Numbered from the stretch's first letter, positions 8,672-17,506 are shown. The stretch: 64,000 nucleotides of DNA from JAJDUF01 sp965214295 (GCA_965214295.1 OZ243944.1:2294001-2358000), one strand, 5' to 3'. Numbers and translations are program-made. The notes: generated by a model from the sequence alone, not told the origin.

Positions 8672-9963
8672 TCGAAAGGTATACGTCGAAAGAGATGGGC
8701 GCGATCTGGTCGGAGCAGGCCAAGATGGACGCCTGGAAGGATGTGGAGATCGCCGCCTGCGAGGGCTGGACGGCGCAGGGTGTCATCCCCCCGGAGGATA
8801 TGGCCAAGATCAGGCAGGGGACGTTTACGCTGGAGCGCGTGGCCGAGATCGAGAAAGTGACCGACCATGATACCGCCTCGTTCGTGCAAGCGTTCGGCGA
8901 GAGCTTGGGACCGGAATCGCGGTGGGTGCATCTCGGCCTGACGTCGTCCGACGTGGTGGATACCGGGCTGGCGCTCCAGCTGGTGCGAGCCAGCGACCTG
9001 CTCATCGAGGGCGTCCAACGGCTCACCGCCGTCGTCGAGCGGCAGGCGCTGGCCTACAAGGACACGCCCACTATCGGCCGCACGCACGGCGTCCATGCCG
9101 AGCCGACGACGTTCGGGTTCAAGCTGCTGATCTGGGTCGAGGAGCTGCGACGCAACCTAGTGCGGCTGCAAGCGGCGCGGCAGGCGGTCGCCGTGGGCAA
9201 GATTTCCGGGGCGGTCGGCACCCATGCGAACGTGCCGCCGGTGGTCGAGGAGCACGCTTGCCGGGCGCTCGGCCTCACGGCCGCGGCGGTCTCCAACCAG
9301 ATCGTCCAGCGCGACCGCCATGCGGAACTGGTCTGCACCATCGCCATCGTCGGCGCCTCACTGGACAAGATGGCGACCGAGATCAGGCATCTCCAGCGTA
9401 CCGAGGTGCTGGAGGCCGAAGAGCCGTTCGAGGCCGGGCGGCAGGGATCGTCGGCCATGCCGCACAAGCGTAATCCGGCCCGCTGCGAGCGGGTGTGCGG
9501 CTTGGCGCGGGTGCTCCGTGGCTACGCGGTGGCGGCGCTGGAGAATGTCGCCTTGTGGCACGAGCGCGACATTTCCAACTCGTCGGTCGAGCGGGTGATC
9601 CTGCCCGATGCCTGCTGCGCGCTCGACTATATGCTGCGCCTGTTTACCGGCGTGATGGACGGACTGCGTGTGCTGCCGGAGCGTATGCGCCGGAATCTCG
9701 ATCTGACGCACGGCCTGCTCCATTCCCAGCGCGTGCTGCTGGCCCTGATCGAGGCGGGGATGACCCGTACCGCGGCCTACAAGATCGTGCAGCGCCACGC
9801 GATGGCGGCTTGGGAGCGGCAGGATAGCTTCCAAGCGTTGCTGCTCGGAGATCAGGCCGTCCGCGAACGACTATCGGCAGAGGAAGTGGACGCGCTGTTC
9901 GACGAGAGCTATCACTTTGTCCACGTTGATACGGCATTTCGGCGCGTCGGGCTGCTATCGTGA
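8668..9963 (+). CDS. purB: adenylosuccinate lyase
   Basis: A 431-residue fumarase/aspartase-superfamily lyase that converts SAICAR to AICAR and adenylosuccinate to AMP. Visible motifs include LTSSDVVDTG, GRTHGVHAEP (catalytic His) and the signature SSAMPHKRNP around residues 268-277. The length is normal for the bacterial PurB type. Its ATG overlaps the RAYT stop as ATGA, so it is probably translationally coupled to the inserted transposase gene. It would restore the purine cluster after the insertion. Confidence 0.97.
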   Translation: MIERYTSKEMGAIWSEQAKMDAWKDVEIAACEGWTAQGVIPPEDMAKIRQGTFTLERVAEIEKVTDHDTASFVQAFGESLGPESRWVHLGLTSSDVVDTGLALQLVRASDLLIEGVQRLTAVVERQALAYKDTPTIGRTHGVHAEPTTFGFKLLIWVEELRRNLVRLQAARQAVAVGKISGAVGTHANVPPVVEEHACRALGLTAAAVSNQIVQRDRHAELVCTIAIVGASLDKMATEIRHLQRTEVLEAEEPFEAGRQGSSAMPHKRNPARCERVCGLARVLRGYAVAALENVALWHERDISNSSVERVILPDACCALDYMLRLFTGVMDGLRVLPERMRRNLDLTHGLLHSQRVLLALIEAGMTRTAAYKIVQRHAMAAWERQDSFQALLLGDQAVRERLSAEEVDALFDESYHFVHVDTAFRRVGLLS

Positions 9964-10023
9964 TAGGTGCCGTCGTTCTCGCTCGACTGACTACTGACCA
10001 CTACTTTTAGGAGGCTGCTAACG

Positions 10024-10920
10024 ATGCAGGAATCGAGTTTACCGGGGGTGTCGCTGCTCACGCGGGGGAAGGTGCGCGATATGTACGATCTGGGCGACCG
10101 TTTGCTCATCGTCGTCACCGATCGCATCTCCGCCTTCGACGTGGTACTCCCGACGGCCATCCCCGGGAAGGGCAAGGTGCTCAACCAACTCTCGGCCTAT
10201 TGGTTCGAGCAGACCCAGGACCTCATCCCCAACCACGTGCTGACGACGAACGTGGACGATTATCCGGCGGAGCTGCAGGCACACGCCGCCCAGCTCGTCG
10301 GTCGCAGCATGGTGGTGCGGCGCGCCGAGCGGGTGGATATCGAGTGCGTTGCGCGGGGCTACATCACCGGATCGGGCTGGGCGGAGTATCAGCAATCGGG
10401 AACCGTCTGCGGTATTGGTCTGCCCGCGGGGTTGATTGAGGCACAGCAACTCCCGGAGCCGATCTTCACGCCCACGACCAAGGCCGAAACCGGGCACGAC
10501 GATCCGTTGACTTTCGAGCAGGTGGAAACCATGGTCGGGCGGCCGCTCGCGGCCCGGCTGCGCGACGCTACCCTGGCAGTCTACTCGGCCGCTGCGGCGC
10601 AAGCGCGGCAGCGCGGCATCATCATCGCCGACACCAAGATGGAATTCGGCCTCGTCAAGGACGACGGTGCCGCGGAGAGTGAGCTGATCCTGATTGACGA
10701 GCTTCTGACGCCGGACTCGTCACGCTTCTGGGATACCGAGACCTATCAACCGGGCAGCAACCCGCCTAGCTACGACAAACAGTACGTCCGCGACTACCTC
10801 AGCGCCACGGGCTGGGACAAAGAGCCGCCCGCCCCGCCGCTACCGCCCGAGGTCGTCGCGCGAACCCAGGAGAAATATGACGACGCGCTTCGCCGCCTGA
10901 CCGGTCGCGGGGTCGCGTAA
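10024..10920 (+). CDS. purC: SAICAR synthase
   Basis: A 298-residue phosphoribosylaminoimidazole-succinocarboxamide synthase, which joins CAIR and aspartate with ATP. The start region GKVRDMYDLGDRLLIVVTDR, followed by ISAFD, is diagnostic, and GYITGSGWAEY, IADTKMEFG and ELLTPDSSRFW are also present. The longer C-terminus (to VARTQEKYDDALRRLTG) matches the roughly 300-residue version of the enzyme. TAGGAGG at 10009-10015 precedes the ATG. It is 60 bp downstream of purB. Confidence 0.97.
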   Translation: MQESSLPGVSLLTRGKVRDMYDLGDRLLIVVTDRISAFDVVLPTAIPGKGKVLNQLSAYWFEQTQDLIPNHVLTTNVDDYPAELQAHAAQLVGRSMVVRRAERVDIECVARGYITGSGWAEYQQSGTVCGIGLPAGLIEAQQLPEPIFTPTTKAETGHDDPLTFEQVETMVGRPLAARLRDATLAVYSAAAAQARQRGIIIADTKMEFGLVKDDGAAESELILIDELLTPDSSRFWDTETYQPGSNPPSYDKQYVRDYLSATGWDKEPPAPPLPPEVVARTQEKYDDALRRLTGRGVA

Positions 10921-10972
10921 AGGAGTGTCCGGCCCTCTCCCTACCCAACAGGAGCAGGCCGATGGGGTAGGG

Positions 10973-11001
10973 GTAAGGGGCACGGCATGCCGTGCCTCTA
11001 C
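10973..11001. repeat. REP-like GTAG palindrome
   Basis: GTAAGGGGCACGG, CATG, CCGTGCCTCTAC. One inserted A and one mismatch separate it from the 7983 copy. It lies between purC and the HicB-like gene and could supply an N-terminal extension (RGTACRAST) if translation started upstream. Confidence 0.8.
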
Positions 11002-11101
11002 AGTGCCCGTGCTGGCGTGTTTCACCTATGTACCTACCCTTGTGAGATGGGGAGCAGGGGGCCGAGCAGACACGGGTGGAGAGTTCGGAGCGACAGGGCC
11101 A

Positions 11102-11347
11102 ATGGCAACGCTCACAGGAGGTCAGACTTTCCAGTTCACACGACAGCGCGTGACGTATGAGTTCGAGCCGGCTGAAGAGGGAGGCTATGTCGTGTGGGTG
11201 CCAGCCTACCCGAGTTGTGCTTCGCAAGGCGAGACGTTCGAGGAAGCGCTGGCAAGTATCGAAGATGCCTTGCAGGGATCGCTGGCTGCCGCCCAGGACC
11301 TAGGGCTGGACAGCCGCGGCAATGATCGCGCTCCTGGACTGAGGTGA
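11102..11347 (+). CDS. lone HicB-family antitoxin-like protein
   Basis: An 81-residue protein whose core YVVWVPAYPSCASQGETFEE, followed by ALASIEDAL, is the partial RNase-H-like fold of HicB antitoxins. The ATG at 11102 gives the normal family length; an upstream start would add repeat-encoded residues. No HicA-like mRNA interferase is found on either side, so it is probably solitary, either a regulator or a remnant of a toxin-antitoxin pair. Its TGA overlaps a GTG at 11344 and lies 6 bp before the purS ATG, so it is embedded in the purine transcript. Confidence 0.75.
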   Translation: MATLTGGQTFQFTRQRVTYEFEPAEEGGYVVWVPAYPSCASQGETFEEALASIEDALQGSLAAAQDLGLDSRGNDRAPGLR

Positions 11348-11352
11348 CAGCA

Positions 11353-11628
11353 ATGCTGCAAGCGCACATCCGGGTGACACCAAAACCTGGCATCAACGAC
11401 CCGCAGGGGCTCGCGGTACGCGGCGGGCTGCACCAATTGGGGTTTGCTGCCGTCGAGAGCGTCCGCGTGGGCAAGTATCTGGTGCTCACACTCGCTACCG
11501 ACGATGCGGCGGCAGCCCAGCGCCAAGTCACGGAGATGTGCGAGCGGCTGCTGGCAAATCCGCTGATCGAGAACTACACGCTGGAGCTGATGCGCCTCAC
11601 CCCATCCCCCTCCGAAGGTGATGGATGA
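11353..11628 (+). CDS. purS: phosphoribosylformylglycinamidine synthase subunit PurS
   Basis: A 91-residue PurS with the typical start LQAHIRVTPKPGINDPQGLAV and the hydrophobic dimer strand near the end (NPLIENYTLEL). PurS bridges PurQ and small PurL in the FGAM synthase complex. ATG 11353 is preferred over GTG 11344 because GAGGTGA at 11341-11347 is suitably spaced. The C-terminal SPSEGDG looks like an extension after the usual end. It overlaps the next gene by 1-4 bp. Confidence 0.93.
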   Translation: MLQAHIRVTPKPGINDPQGLAVRGGLHQLGFAAVESVRVGKYLVLTLATDDAAAAQRQVTEMCERLLANPLIENYTLELMRLTPSPSEGDG

Positions 11629-11873
11629 TGGGTCGTACGCCAGAGCTTACTGCGATTGAAGCGCAGTATCCCGACGAATGGGTTGCCGTTCACGTTACCA
11701 AACAGGATAGCGACGGCTTTGCCCTGGATGGTGTAGTCATTGCCCATCACCCTGATCCGGATATCGTCCACGAGCAAGCCCGTACATACTACAAGGAGGG
11801 ACGCCCAAGACTGCACTTCTACATCTTCTTTACAGGTGATGTCGCTCCGGCAGATTCAATTGTGATCGTCTGA
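11625..11873 (+). CDS. small conserved-looking protein upstream of an aspartyl protease
   Basis: An 82-residue soluble protein (start at 11625 or 11628) beginning TPELTAIEAQYPDEWVAVHV and containing GVVIAHHPDPDIVHEQA. I recognise the shape (YPDEWV... then a strand with AHxPD) from short uncharacterised bacterial proteins often found next to retropepsin-like genes, but no function is established. Its start overlaps the purS stop, and the predicted protease gene begins 27 bp after it, suggesting a two-gene cassette inside the purine cluster. Confidence 0.6.
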   Translation: MMGRTPELTAIEAQYPDEWVAVHVTKQDSDGFALDGVVIAHHPDPDIVHEQARTYYKEGRPRLHFYIFFTGDVAPADSIVIV

Positions 11874-11900
11874 GATAGAGCAAGCGAGCACGGACGGCCA

Positions 11901-12326
11901 GTGACGGAACAGCGCCCCGGTGAGCGCAACCGCATTCCCCTGGTGCGGCATGGCTCGCTACTCAGAGTTGATGCCATGATCACAGGACGAGGTGGGATTC
12001 GGATCGAGACACCACTCCTTGTTGATACCGGTGCCGCTCTTACTGTGCTTAGTCGTCGTGCTGCCCGGACACTCGGCCTAGAACTTGCTTATCCTCTTCG
12101 CCGCACCTCATTCATTTTTGCTGAGGGAGGCACCCAGGCACCTGTAGTACGACTCCCGCGCATCCAACTTGGGGCGCTCGTAGTAGATGGCCTCGACGTA
12201 GGAATTCTGTCCCTGGCACCCGGCCTGGGTGTTGACGGCCTGCTGGGGATGGATGTGTACCAACGTCTGGACATCAGGCGGCTGACGTTGGAGTTGGATA
12301 CGGCGACCTTGGTGCTGCGGCGGTAG
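11901..12326 (+). CDS. retropepsin-like aspartic protease (clan AA)
   Basis: A 141-residue protein from GTG 11901. It has the single-domain aspartyl protease pattern: PLLVDTGAALTVLS (catalytic Asp42-Thr-Gly), then a flap region, then a hydrophobic strand and DGLLGMDVYQRLDI, which matches the second conserved (hydrophobic)-Gly-Met-Asp block of gag-asp-type proteases. Such enzymes act as homodimers. No signal peptide, so it is cytoplasmic. The ribosome-binding site is weak. It pairs with the small gene upstream and is followed 20 bp later by purQ. Substrate unknown. Confidence 0.8.
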   Translation: MTEQRPGERNRIPLVRHGSLLRVDAMITGRGGIRIETPLLVDTGAALTVLSRRAARTLGLELAYPLRRTSFIFAEGGTQAPVVRLPRIQLGALVVDGLDVGILSLAPGLGVDGLLGMDVYQRLDIRRLTLELDTATLVLRR

Positions 12327-12346
12327 TCGTAGAGAAAGGGCTGTTG

Positions 12347-13045
12347 ATGAAGTTCGGCGTGGTGACGTTTCCAGGGTCGAACTGCGATGCCGACGTATTC
12401 TACGTGGTGCGTGACGTGCTCGAACAGCCGGTCGAATACATCTGGCACGAGCGTACCGACCTGGGCGGCTTCGACTGCATCGTCTTGCCCGGTGGCTTTG
12501 CCCACGGCGACTACCTGCGCGCGGGCGCCATCGCCCGCTTCGCACCGGTCATGCCGGCAATCAGTGCGTTCGCCGCCGGCGGTGGCCTGGTGCTCGGCAT
12601 CTGCAACGGGTTCCAGGTCCTGCTCGAAGCCGGCCTGTTGCCGGGGGCCATGCTCCGCAACCAATCGTTGCAGTTCCGCTGCGAGTGGGTCCAGTTGCGC
12701 GTCGAGCAAACCGACACGCCGTTCACCCACCAGTACCGGTCCGGGCAGGTTGTGCGGATGCCTATTGCCCACGGTGAAGGCAACTACTACGCCGACGCCG
12801 GAACGCTTGCCGCCCTGGAGCGCCGCGGCCAGGTTGTTTTCCGCTACTGCGACTCCCAAGGCCGCCGCAGCGCGGCTGCGAACCCCAACGGGTCGTTGGC
12901 GAACATTGCCGGCATCTGCAACGAGCGACGCAACGTTGTCGGCTTGATGCCCCACCCGGAACGGTGCAGTGAGGCGCTGCTCGGTGGCAGCGACGGCCTC
13001 CCATTGTGGCGGTCGGCCGTACACGCGCTGGTGACAGCCGCCTGA
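12347..13045 (+). CDS. purQ: phosphoribosylformylglycinamidine synthase glutaminase subunit
   Basis: A 232-residue class I glutamine amidotransferase that supplies ammonia to PurL. The catalytic triad is visible: Cys86 in GICNGFQ, with His203 and Glu205 in MPHPER. The N-terminus VVTFPGSNCDAD is family-specific. GAGAAAGGG at 12332-12340 precedes ATG 12347. Length normal. It is followed by the HEPN module, then by its partner purL. Confidence 0.96.
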   Translation: MKFGVVTFPGSNCDADVFYVVRDVLEQPVEYIWHERTDLGGFDCIVLPGGFAHGDYLRAGAIARFAPVMPAISAFAAGGGLVLGICNGFQVLLEAGLLPGAMLRNQSLQFRCEWVQLRVEQTDTPFTHQYRSGQVVRMPIAHGEGNYYADAGTLAALERRGQVVFRYCDSQGRRSAAANPNGSLANIAGICNERRNVVGLMPHPERCSEALLGGSDGLPLWRSAVHALVTAA

Positions 13046-13079
13046 TGCCCGTCCGCAGGCCGGTATCGTGACCGGGGCG

Positions 13080-13448
13080 ATGCATCGGCGCCAAGTGACC
13101 GCGGGCTACCTGGCCAAGGCCCGCGAAAGCCTGGCGTCGGCGGCAGCCGATTTTATGGCGGGCCGCTACAATTCCTGTGCGCGCGGCGCCTACTACGCGC
13201 TGTTCCAGGCCGCAGTTGCCGCGCTGCTGCTCGCCGGCGAGCCACTACGGGAGCGTTGGTCACATCAGTATGTGCAAAGTCGCTTCAGCGGTACGCTCAT
13301 CGGCCGTCGCAAGCTGTATCTGTCAGCACTGCGCGATGCGTTGAGTGGTGGCATAGACCTACGGAGGCAAGCCGACTATAGCTACGCTGGAGTAGGTAAG
13401 CGCCGCGCACGCAGGTTGGTGCGTCTCGTCGAAGGAGTGATGAGATGA
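13080..13448 (+). CDS. HEPN-domain protein
   Basis: A 122-residue all-helical protein. The pattern YLAKARESLASAAADFMAG, followed by YNSCARGAYYALFQAAVAAL, then a SHQ segment and a late RRQADYSY, matches the short HEPN family (PF05168-like). HEPN proteins are often the RNase or non-catalytic half of toxin-antitoxin pairs. The start is ATG 13080 or GTG 13068. Its last codons overlap the next gene (ATG 13445 within ...ATGAGATGA), which points to a co-translated pair. The module separates purQ from purL. No clear Rx4-6H ribonuclease motif. Confidence 0.72.
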   Translation: MHRRQVTAGYLAKARESLASAAADFMAGRYNSCARGAYYALFQAAVAALLLAGEPLRERWSHQYVQSRFSGTLIGRRKLYLSALRDALSGGIDLRRQADYSYAGVGKRRARRLVRLVEGVMR

Positions 13449-13768
13449 AACTCGAGGATGTATTCCCTGCCCCCCCACCGCCGGAGCCTCACGCGATTGT
13501 CCCGACACACCTAGACGATCCACGGGTACAGGAGCATGTCGCCAATCTCCAGACCATTATACGGCGTGCATTTCCTGAAGTACAGTTCGCAGTATATGAA
13601 GCCTCCGAGCCGGTACCGGGAGTCTGGCTGGATGCCTATATTGCCGATGACGATGCCGACCTGCCTGGAATAGCACGGGACTACGAGCTGGAGGTGCTGG
13701 ATCGAGAGGGGCTTTCCCTCTTCATAGGGACACTGCCCCTCCGCTCTGCGCCACCGGAAGCAGCATGA
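13445..13768 (+). CDS. partner protein of the HEPN gene, unknown family
   Basis: A 107-residue acidic protein with a good ribosome site (GAAGGAG 13431-13437). After a proline-rich start it contains HVANLQTIIRRAFPEVQFAV, then VWLDAYIADDDADLP, which looks like an alpha/beta fold. It lacks the GSxxxG and DxD signature of the MNT nucleotidyltransferases that usually accompany HEPN genes. Tight overlap with the HEPN gene suggests an antitoxin or cofactor role, which is inference. The stop lies 9 bp before purL. Confidence 0.6.
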   Translation: MKLEDVFPAPPPPEPHAIVPTHLDDPRVQEHVANLQTIIRRAFPEVQFAVYEASEPVPGVWLDAYIADDDADLPGIARDYELEVLDREGLSLFIGTLPLRSAPPEAA

Positions 13769-13777
13769 CAACCGGCG

Positions 13778-16024
13778 ATGGCTGACACAATCTCGGCACC
13801 GATCACCGATGCCCAACTGCGCGAGGTGGCGCTGACCCGCGCCGAATACCGGCGCATCGTGCAAACCCTGGAGCACGCCCCTAACCATCTGGAGCTGGGC
13901 ATCGCCGGGGCGATGTGGAGCGAGCACTGCGGCTACAAGCACTCCAAGCCACTGCTCGGCCGGCTCCCCCGTGATGGTGAGCACGTGTTGATCCGGGCCG
14001 GTGAAGAGAACGCCGGTGCGGTAGCCATCGGTGACGGCCTCGCCGTCGTAATGAAGATCGAGAGCCACAACCACCCCAGCGCCGTCGAGCCTTTCCAAGG
14101 GGCGGCCACAGGGGTCGGCGGCATCGTGCGCGACATCTTCACCATGGGCGCGCGGCCCATCGCGGCGCTCGACTCGCTGCGCTTCGGGCCACCAACCACG
14201 GCTCGCAACCGCTATCTGTTCGAGGGCGTGGTGGGTGGCATCGGCTGGTACGGTAACTGCCTCGGTCTGCCGACGGTCGGTGGCGAAGTCGTCTTCGGCC
14301 CGAGCTATAGCGCCAACCCGCTCGTCAATGCGATGTGTGTCGGGGTGGCGGCGGTAGACGATCTCGTCCGCGCCCGCACCGGCGAGGCCGGCAATCTGGT
14401 GCTCATAGTCGGCGCCGACACCGGACGCGACGGCATTCACGGGGCCACCTTTGCCTCGGTAGACGACCCCGAAGCATCGCATCGCGGCGTCGTGCAGGTC
14501 GGCAACCCGTTCCTGGAAAAGCTGCTGATCGAAGCCTGCCTGGAAGCGGCCCAGGACCCGGATGTCGTCGGCATCCAGGACCTCGGCGCTGCCGGCCTGA
14601 CCAGCTCGTCGGTCGAGGCCGCCTCCCGGAGCAACGGCGGGATCGAGCTGGATATCGCGCAGGTGCCCCAGCGCGAGACCGGCATGACTCCGTATGAGGT
14701 TATGCTCTCCGAGAGCCAGGAGCGCATGGTGGTGATTGTCCGCCCCGGTGCGGAGCGGCGCATCCGGCAGCTCTTCGACCGCTGGGGGCTGCACTCGGCG
14801 CTCATCGGACGGGTCACCGGTGACGGACATTTGGTCGTGCGCGATGGCCCCGAGATCGTCGCCGACCTGCCCACCTTTTTCTTGACCAATCCGCCACTGT
14901 ACCGGCGGGAGGGGGCCCCATCCCCTGAACTGGCACGCTTGCAGACGTTCGACCTCGGCGCCGTGCCCGTCCCAGACGACCTGAACGCCACCTTTCTCAC
15001 GCTCCTCGCAGCACCCAACATCGCCAGTAAGCAGCTTGTCTACCGGCAGTACGACCATATGGTGCAAGCAGCGACCGTACAGGCGCCGGGGGGCGACGCG
15101 GCCGTGTTGCGCTTGCGCGATTCGCAGCGCGGGTTAGTCGTCTGTACCGATGGCAACGGCCGCTATTGTTACCTCGATCCGCTCCGAGGCGGCCGGACTG
15201 CCGTGGCGGAGGCGGCGCGCAACGTCTCCTGCACCGGCGCGCGACCGCTGGCGATCACCAACTGCCTCAACTTCGGCAATCCCGAAAAACCGCACATTTA
15301 CTACCAATTGCAGCAAGTCATCGAGGGCATGGCCCAAGCCTGTGAAGCACTGGGCACACCGGTCATCAGCGGTAACGTGAGCCTGTATAACGAGACGGAC
15401 GATGAGGCCGTCTATCCGACCCCTATCGTCGGGATGCTCGGACTGCTCGACGACGTGAGTCGCCATTGCCCAGCACCCTTCCAGCGTAGCGGCGACCTGG
15501 TGGCGCTACTCGGTGCAACGCGCGATGAGCTTGGCGCCAGCGAGTATCTGGCGACTATCCACGATACGGTAGCGGGGCGCCCGCCGGAAGTTGATCTGGA
15601 ACGCGAGGCCGCCGTGCAGTCCGTTGTCCGTGCGGCGATAGCGCGCGGCCTCCTGCACTCGGCCCACGACTGCTCCGACGGCGGGTTAGCGGTTGCGCTG
15701 GCCGAGTGTTGCCTGCCGGCCGACGGACCGGACATCGGCCTCGCCGCCGCCTGTCCGGGAGACGGAGAGGAGCTACGCGCCGATGCCGTGCTCTTCGGCG
15801 AATCACAGGCGCGAATCGTCGTTTCACTCCCGGCCGAGCAGTGGGACGATCTTGCAGCCTTGGCCGCCGCAGCGGGCGTACCCCTCACACCGCTGGGGAT
15901 AACCGGCGGCAGCCGGTTTCGCCTGGCACCCTATCTCGATGTGCCGCTGGAGGCCGTCGCCGACGCTTACCGCAACGGTCTCCCTCGCGCGTTGACGGCA
16001 ATAGGCGGGACAGCTTCACACTAA
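13778..16024 (+). CDS. purL: phosphoribosylformylglycinamidine synthase, small PurL
   Basis: A 748-residue PurL of the small (PurS/PurQ-dependent) type; it converts FGAR to FGAM. Family motifs are IAGAMWSEHCGYKHSK near the N-terminus, KIESHNHPSAVEPFQGAATG, GIQDLGAAGLTSS and NCLNFGNPEKP. The two repeated AIRS-like halves are complete. It ends the purine cluster. A 9-bp-stem hairpin at 16063-16090 follows. Confidence 0.97.
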   Translation: MADTISAPITDAQLREVALTRAEYRRIVQTLEHAPNHLELGIAGAMWSEHCGYKHSKPLLGRLPRDGEHVLIRAGEENAGAVAIGDGLAVVMKIESHNHPSAVEPFQGAATGVGGIVRDIFTMGARPIAALDSLRFGPPTTARNRYLFEGVVGGIGWYGNCLGLPTVGGEVVFGPSYSANPLVNAMCVGVAAVDDLVRARTGEAGNLVLIVGADTGRDGIHGATFASVDDPEASHRGVVQVGNPFLEKLLIEACLEAAQDPDVVGIQDLGAAGLTSSSVEAASRSNGGIELDIAQVPQRETGMTPYEVMLSESQERMVVIVRPGAERRIRQLFDRWGLHSALIGRVTGDGHLVVRDGPEIVADLPTFFLTNPPLYRREGAPSPELARLQTFDLGAVPVPDDLNATFLTLLAAPNIASKQLVYRQYDHMVQAATVQAPGGDAAVLRLRDSQRGLVVCTDGNGRYCYLDPLRGGRTAVAEAARNVSCTGARPLAITNCLNFGNPEKPHIYYQLQQVIEGMAQACEALGTPVISGNVSLYNETDDEAVYPTPIVGMLGLLDDVSRHCPAPFQRSGDLVALLGATRDELGASEYLATIHDTVAGRPPEVDLEREAAVQSVVRAAIARGLLHSAHDCSDGGLAVALAECCLPADGPDIGLAAACPGDGEELRADAVLFGESQARIVVSLPAEQWDDLAALAAAAGVPLTPLGITGGSRFRLAPYLDVPLEAVADAYRNGLPRALTAIGGTASH

Positions 16025-16062
16025 CCGTGCGCGGCCTATGCTTAGGGGTGGTCGGTGTGGTA

Positions 16063-16090
16063 GCATGGCTCACCTACAGGAGAGCCATGC
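16063..16090 (+). terminator. hairpin after purL
   Basis: GCATGGCTC and GAGCCATGC form a perfect 9-bp stem with a 10-nt loop, 38 bp after the purL stop. There is no long T-run, so it may be an attenuated or non-intrinsic terminator. Confidence 0.4.
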
Positions 16091-16178
16091 AGATGGCACC
16101 CTGACATGCTCTGCCGATGATTACCGCCCTAGTTGTAATCCGTGTCCGCAAGACCCTGGTCGGAAGTAGGAGGGAAAC

Positions 16179-17162
16179 ATGGAACTGTCGGAAGTTAAGC
16201 ACGCGGAGTTCCGGGAGAGCGGCTTCATGGTGGTGCGGAACCTCCTCGCAGCCGACGAGGTGGCAATGCTGCGCCAGCGCGCGGACGAGATCATCCGCGA
16301 GATTGACGACTACCAACAGCGTGACACTGCCGAGCGGCGCCGGCTGGAGGAGTTGTACCGCCAAGACGATCAGGTCGTCGAAGCACGATCACAAGACTAT
16401 GTCGAGATGCCGGAGGAGCGGATCGTCGGGTACTACGCTCGTCGTGGCGACCGGGTGTACCCGGCGCGTCAGCATCCGGTTGACGAGGCCGCCGTGGCCG
16501 CGGCGCAGGCCGCCGATAACCCTTGGAACCATTTCGGGGGCACGATCAACCATCTGGCCGACAACGACGCGGTATTCCGGCGGTTTGCCGCCCATCCCAA
16601 CGTGGTGAAGGTGCTGCAAGAGCTACTCGCGCCCAACCTCAAGCTATGGTTCGACCACCTGTATAACAAACCGCCGTACAACGACTCCGGGGTGTATGGA
16701 GGGGCCAACCGCTTTCACCAGGACGGCTTCTTCCAGTACGACCGTCGCAGCGTGACCTGCTGGATCGCTCTCGATGAAGTGACCGTGGAGAACGGCTGCT
16801 TCCACTACGTCCCGATCACCGCCGACTACGGCCAGGTGCGGTTCGATGAGGGCGTGGCGGCGGAGCTGACGGCGGCGGAGCTCGAACAGACGGTGCTGGT
16901 GACGCTCAAGCCGGGCGACGCGGCCTTCCACGACCGCTGGACCATGCATGCCACGGGACCGAACGAGACCGGCCGGCATCGCCGCGGCTGGGCCATGCAC
17001 TACTGCGACGCCGCCTCGCGGTACGGTGACTTTGCCAACGATCCGGGCTGGGAGAACTACCACTACCAAAGCCCCGACGGCGTCCACATCCGCAACGGCG
17101 CCGTCCACGGCAACCGCCACTATCTGCTTGTCGCCGGGCAGGAGTTTCCCGGCCGGGTCTAG
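16179..17162 (+). CDS. phytanoyl-CoA dioxygenase family protein
   Basis: A 327-residue non-haem Fe(II)/2-oxoglutarate dioxygenase. The iron facial triad is visible as His180-x-Asp182 in FHQDGFF and His257 in MHATGPN, with a basic RRGW following that could bind 2-oxoglutarate. The double-stranded beta-helix core has normal size. GTAGGAGGG precedes the ATG. Family members hydroxylate diverse small molecules; the substrate is unknown here and the neighbours do not define a pathway. A sugar-binding lipoprotein follows after a repeat. Confidence 0.88.
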   Translation: MELSEVKHAEFRESGFMVVRNLLAADEVAMLRQRADEIIREIDDYQQRDTAERRRLEELYRQDDQVVEARSQDYVEMPEERIVGYYARRGDRVYPARQHPVDEAAVAAAQAADNPWNHFGGTINHLADNDAVFRRFAAHPNVVKVLQELLAPNLKLWFDHLYNKPPYNDSGVYGGANRFHQDGFFQYDRRSVTCWIALDEVTVENGCFHYVPITADYGQVRFDEGVAAELTAAELEQTVLVTLKPGDAAFHDRWTMHATGPNETGRHRRGWAMHYCDAASRYGDFANDPGWENYHYQSPDGVHIRNGAVHGNRHYLLVAGQEFPGRV

Positions 17163-17192
17163 CAACAATCTGCGGGCCAGGGCCGGGGGTGA

Positions 17193-17299
17193 GGGCCTTT
17201 CCAAAAGTCGCCGCCAAACCGGTCATTCTGAGCGGAGCGAAGAATCTCGCCACGTGGGAGAGACCCTGCGCGCCGCTCAGGGTGACAATGGAAAGACCC
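17193..17299. repeat. MITE-like element with 11-bp terminal inverted repeats (copy 1)
   Basis: Ends are GGGCCTTTCCA and TGGAAAGACCC. Inside is a large inverted repeat: GTCATTCTGAGCGGAGCG on the left answered by CGCTCAGGGTGAC on the right, around a core with CCACGTGGGAGAGACCC. The same element occurs at 47215-47322 and, reversed and longer, at 40229-40383. No coding capacity. The rest of the 344-bp gap between 17162 and 17507 shows no gene that I can support. Confidence 0.75.
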
Positions 17300-17506
17300 T
17301 GGCCGGGGGTGAGGTGGGTTTGACAGCAGCTACGCCATCAGTTACCTTGTCCAATAGCGATTGGTCTGGCCGACCGGCCGTCGGGTATGGGGATAGGAAG
17401 GAGAGACGTGCTCGTACAGCCGCTCTCGGCTGGGAGCGGCAGACATCCCTGGTCAGTAATCGAGACCGACTGAGGTGAGGATACTCCGGTAAGGAGGATG
17501 GGGAAC

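Noticed and set aside
13511..15067. 518-codon open frame opposite purL
   Set aside because: Antisense shadow of purL: the third-position GC bias of the sense gene leaves the opposite strand open. No ribosome site and no family pattern.
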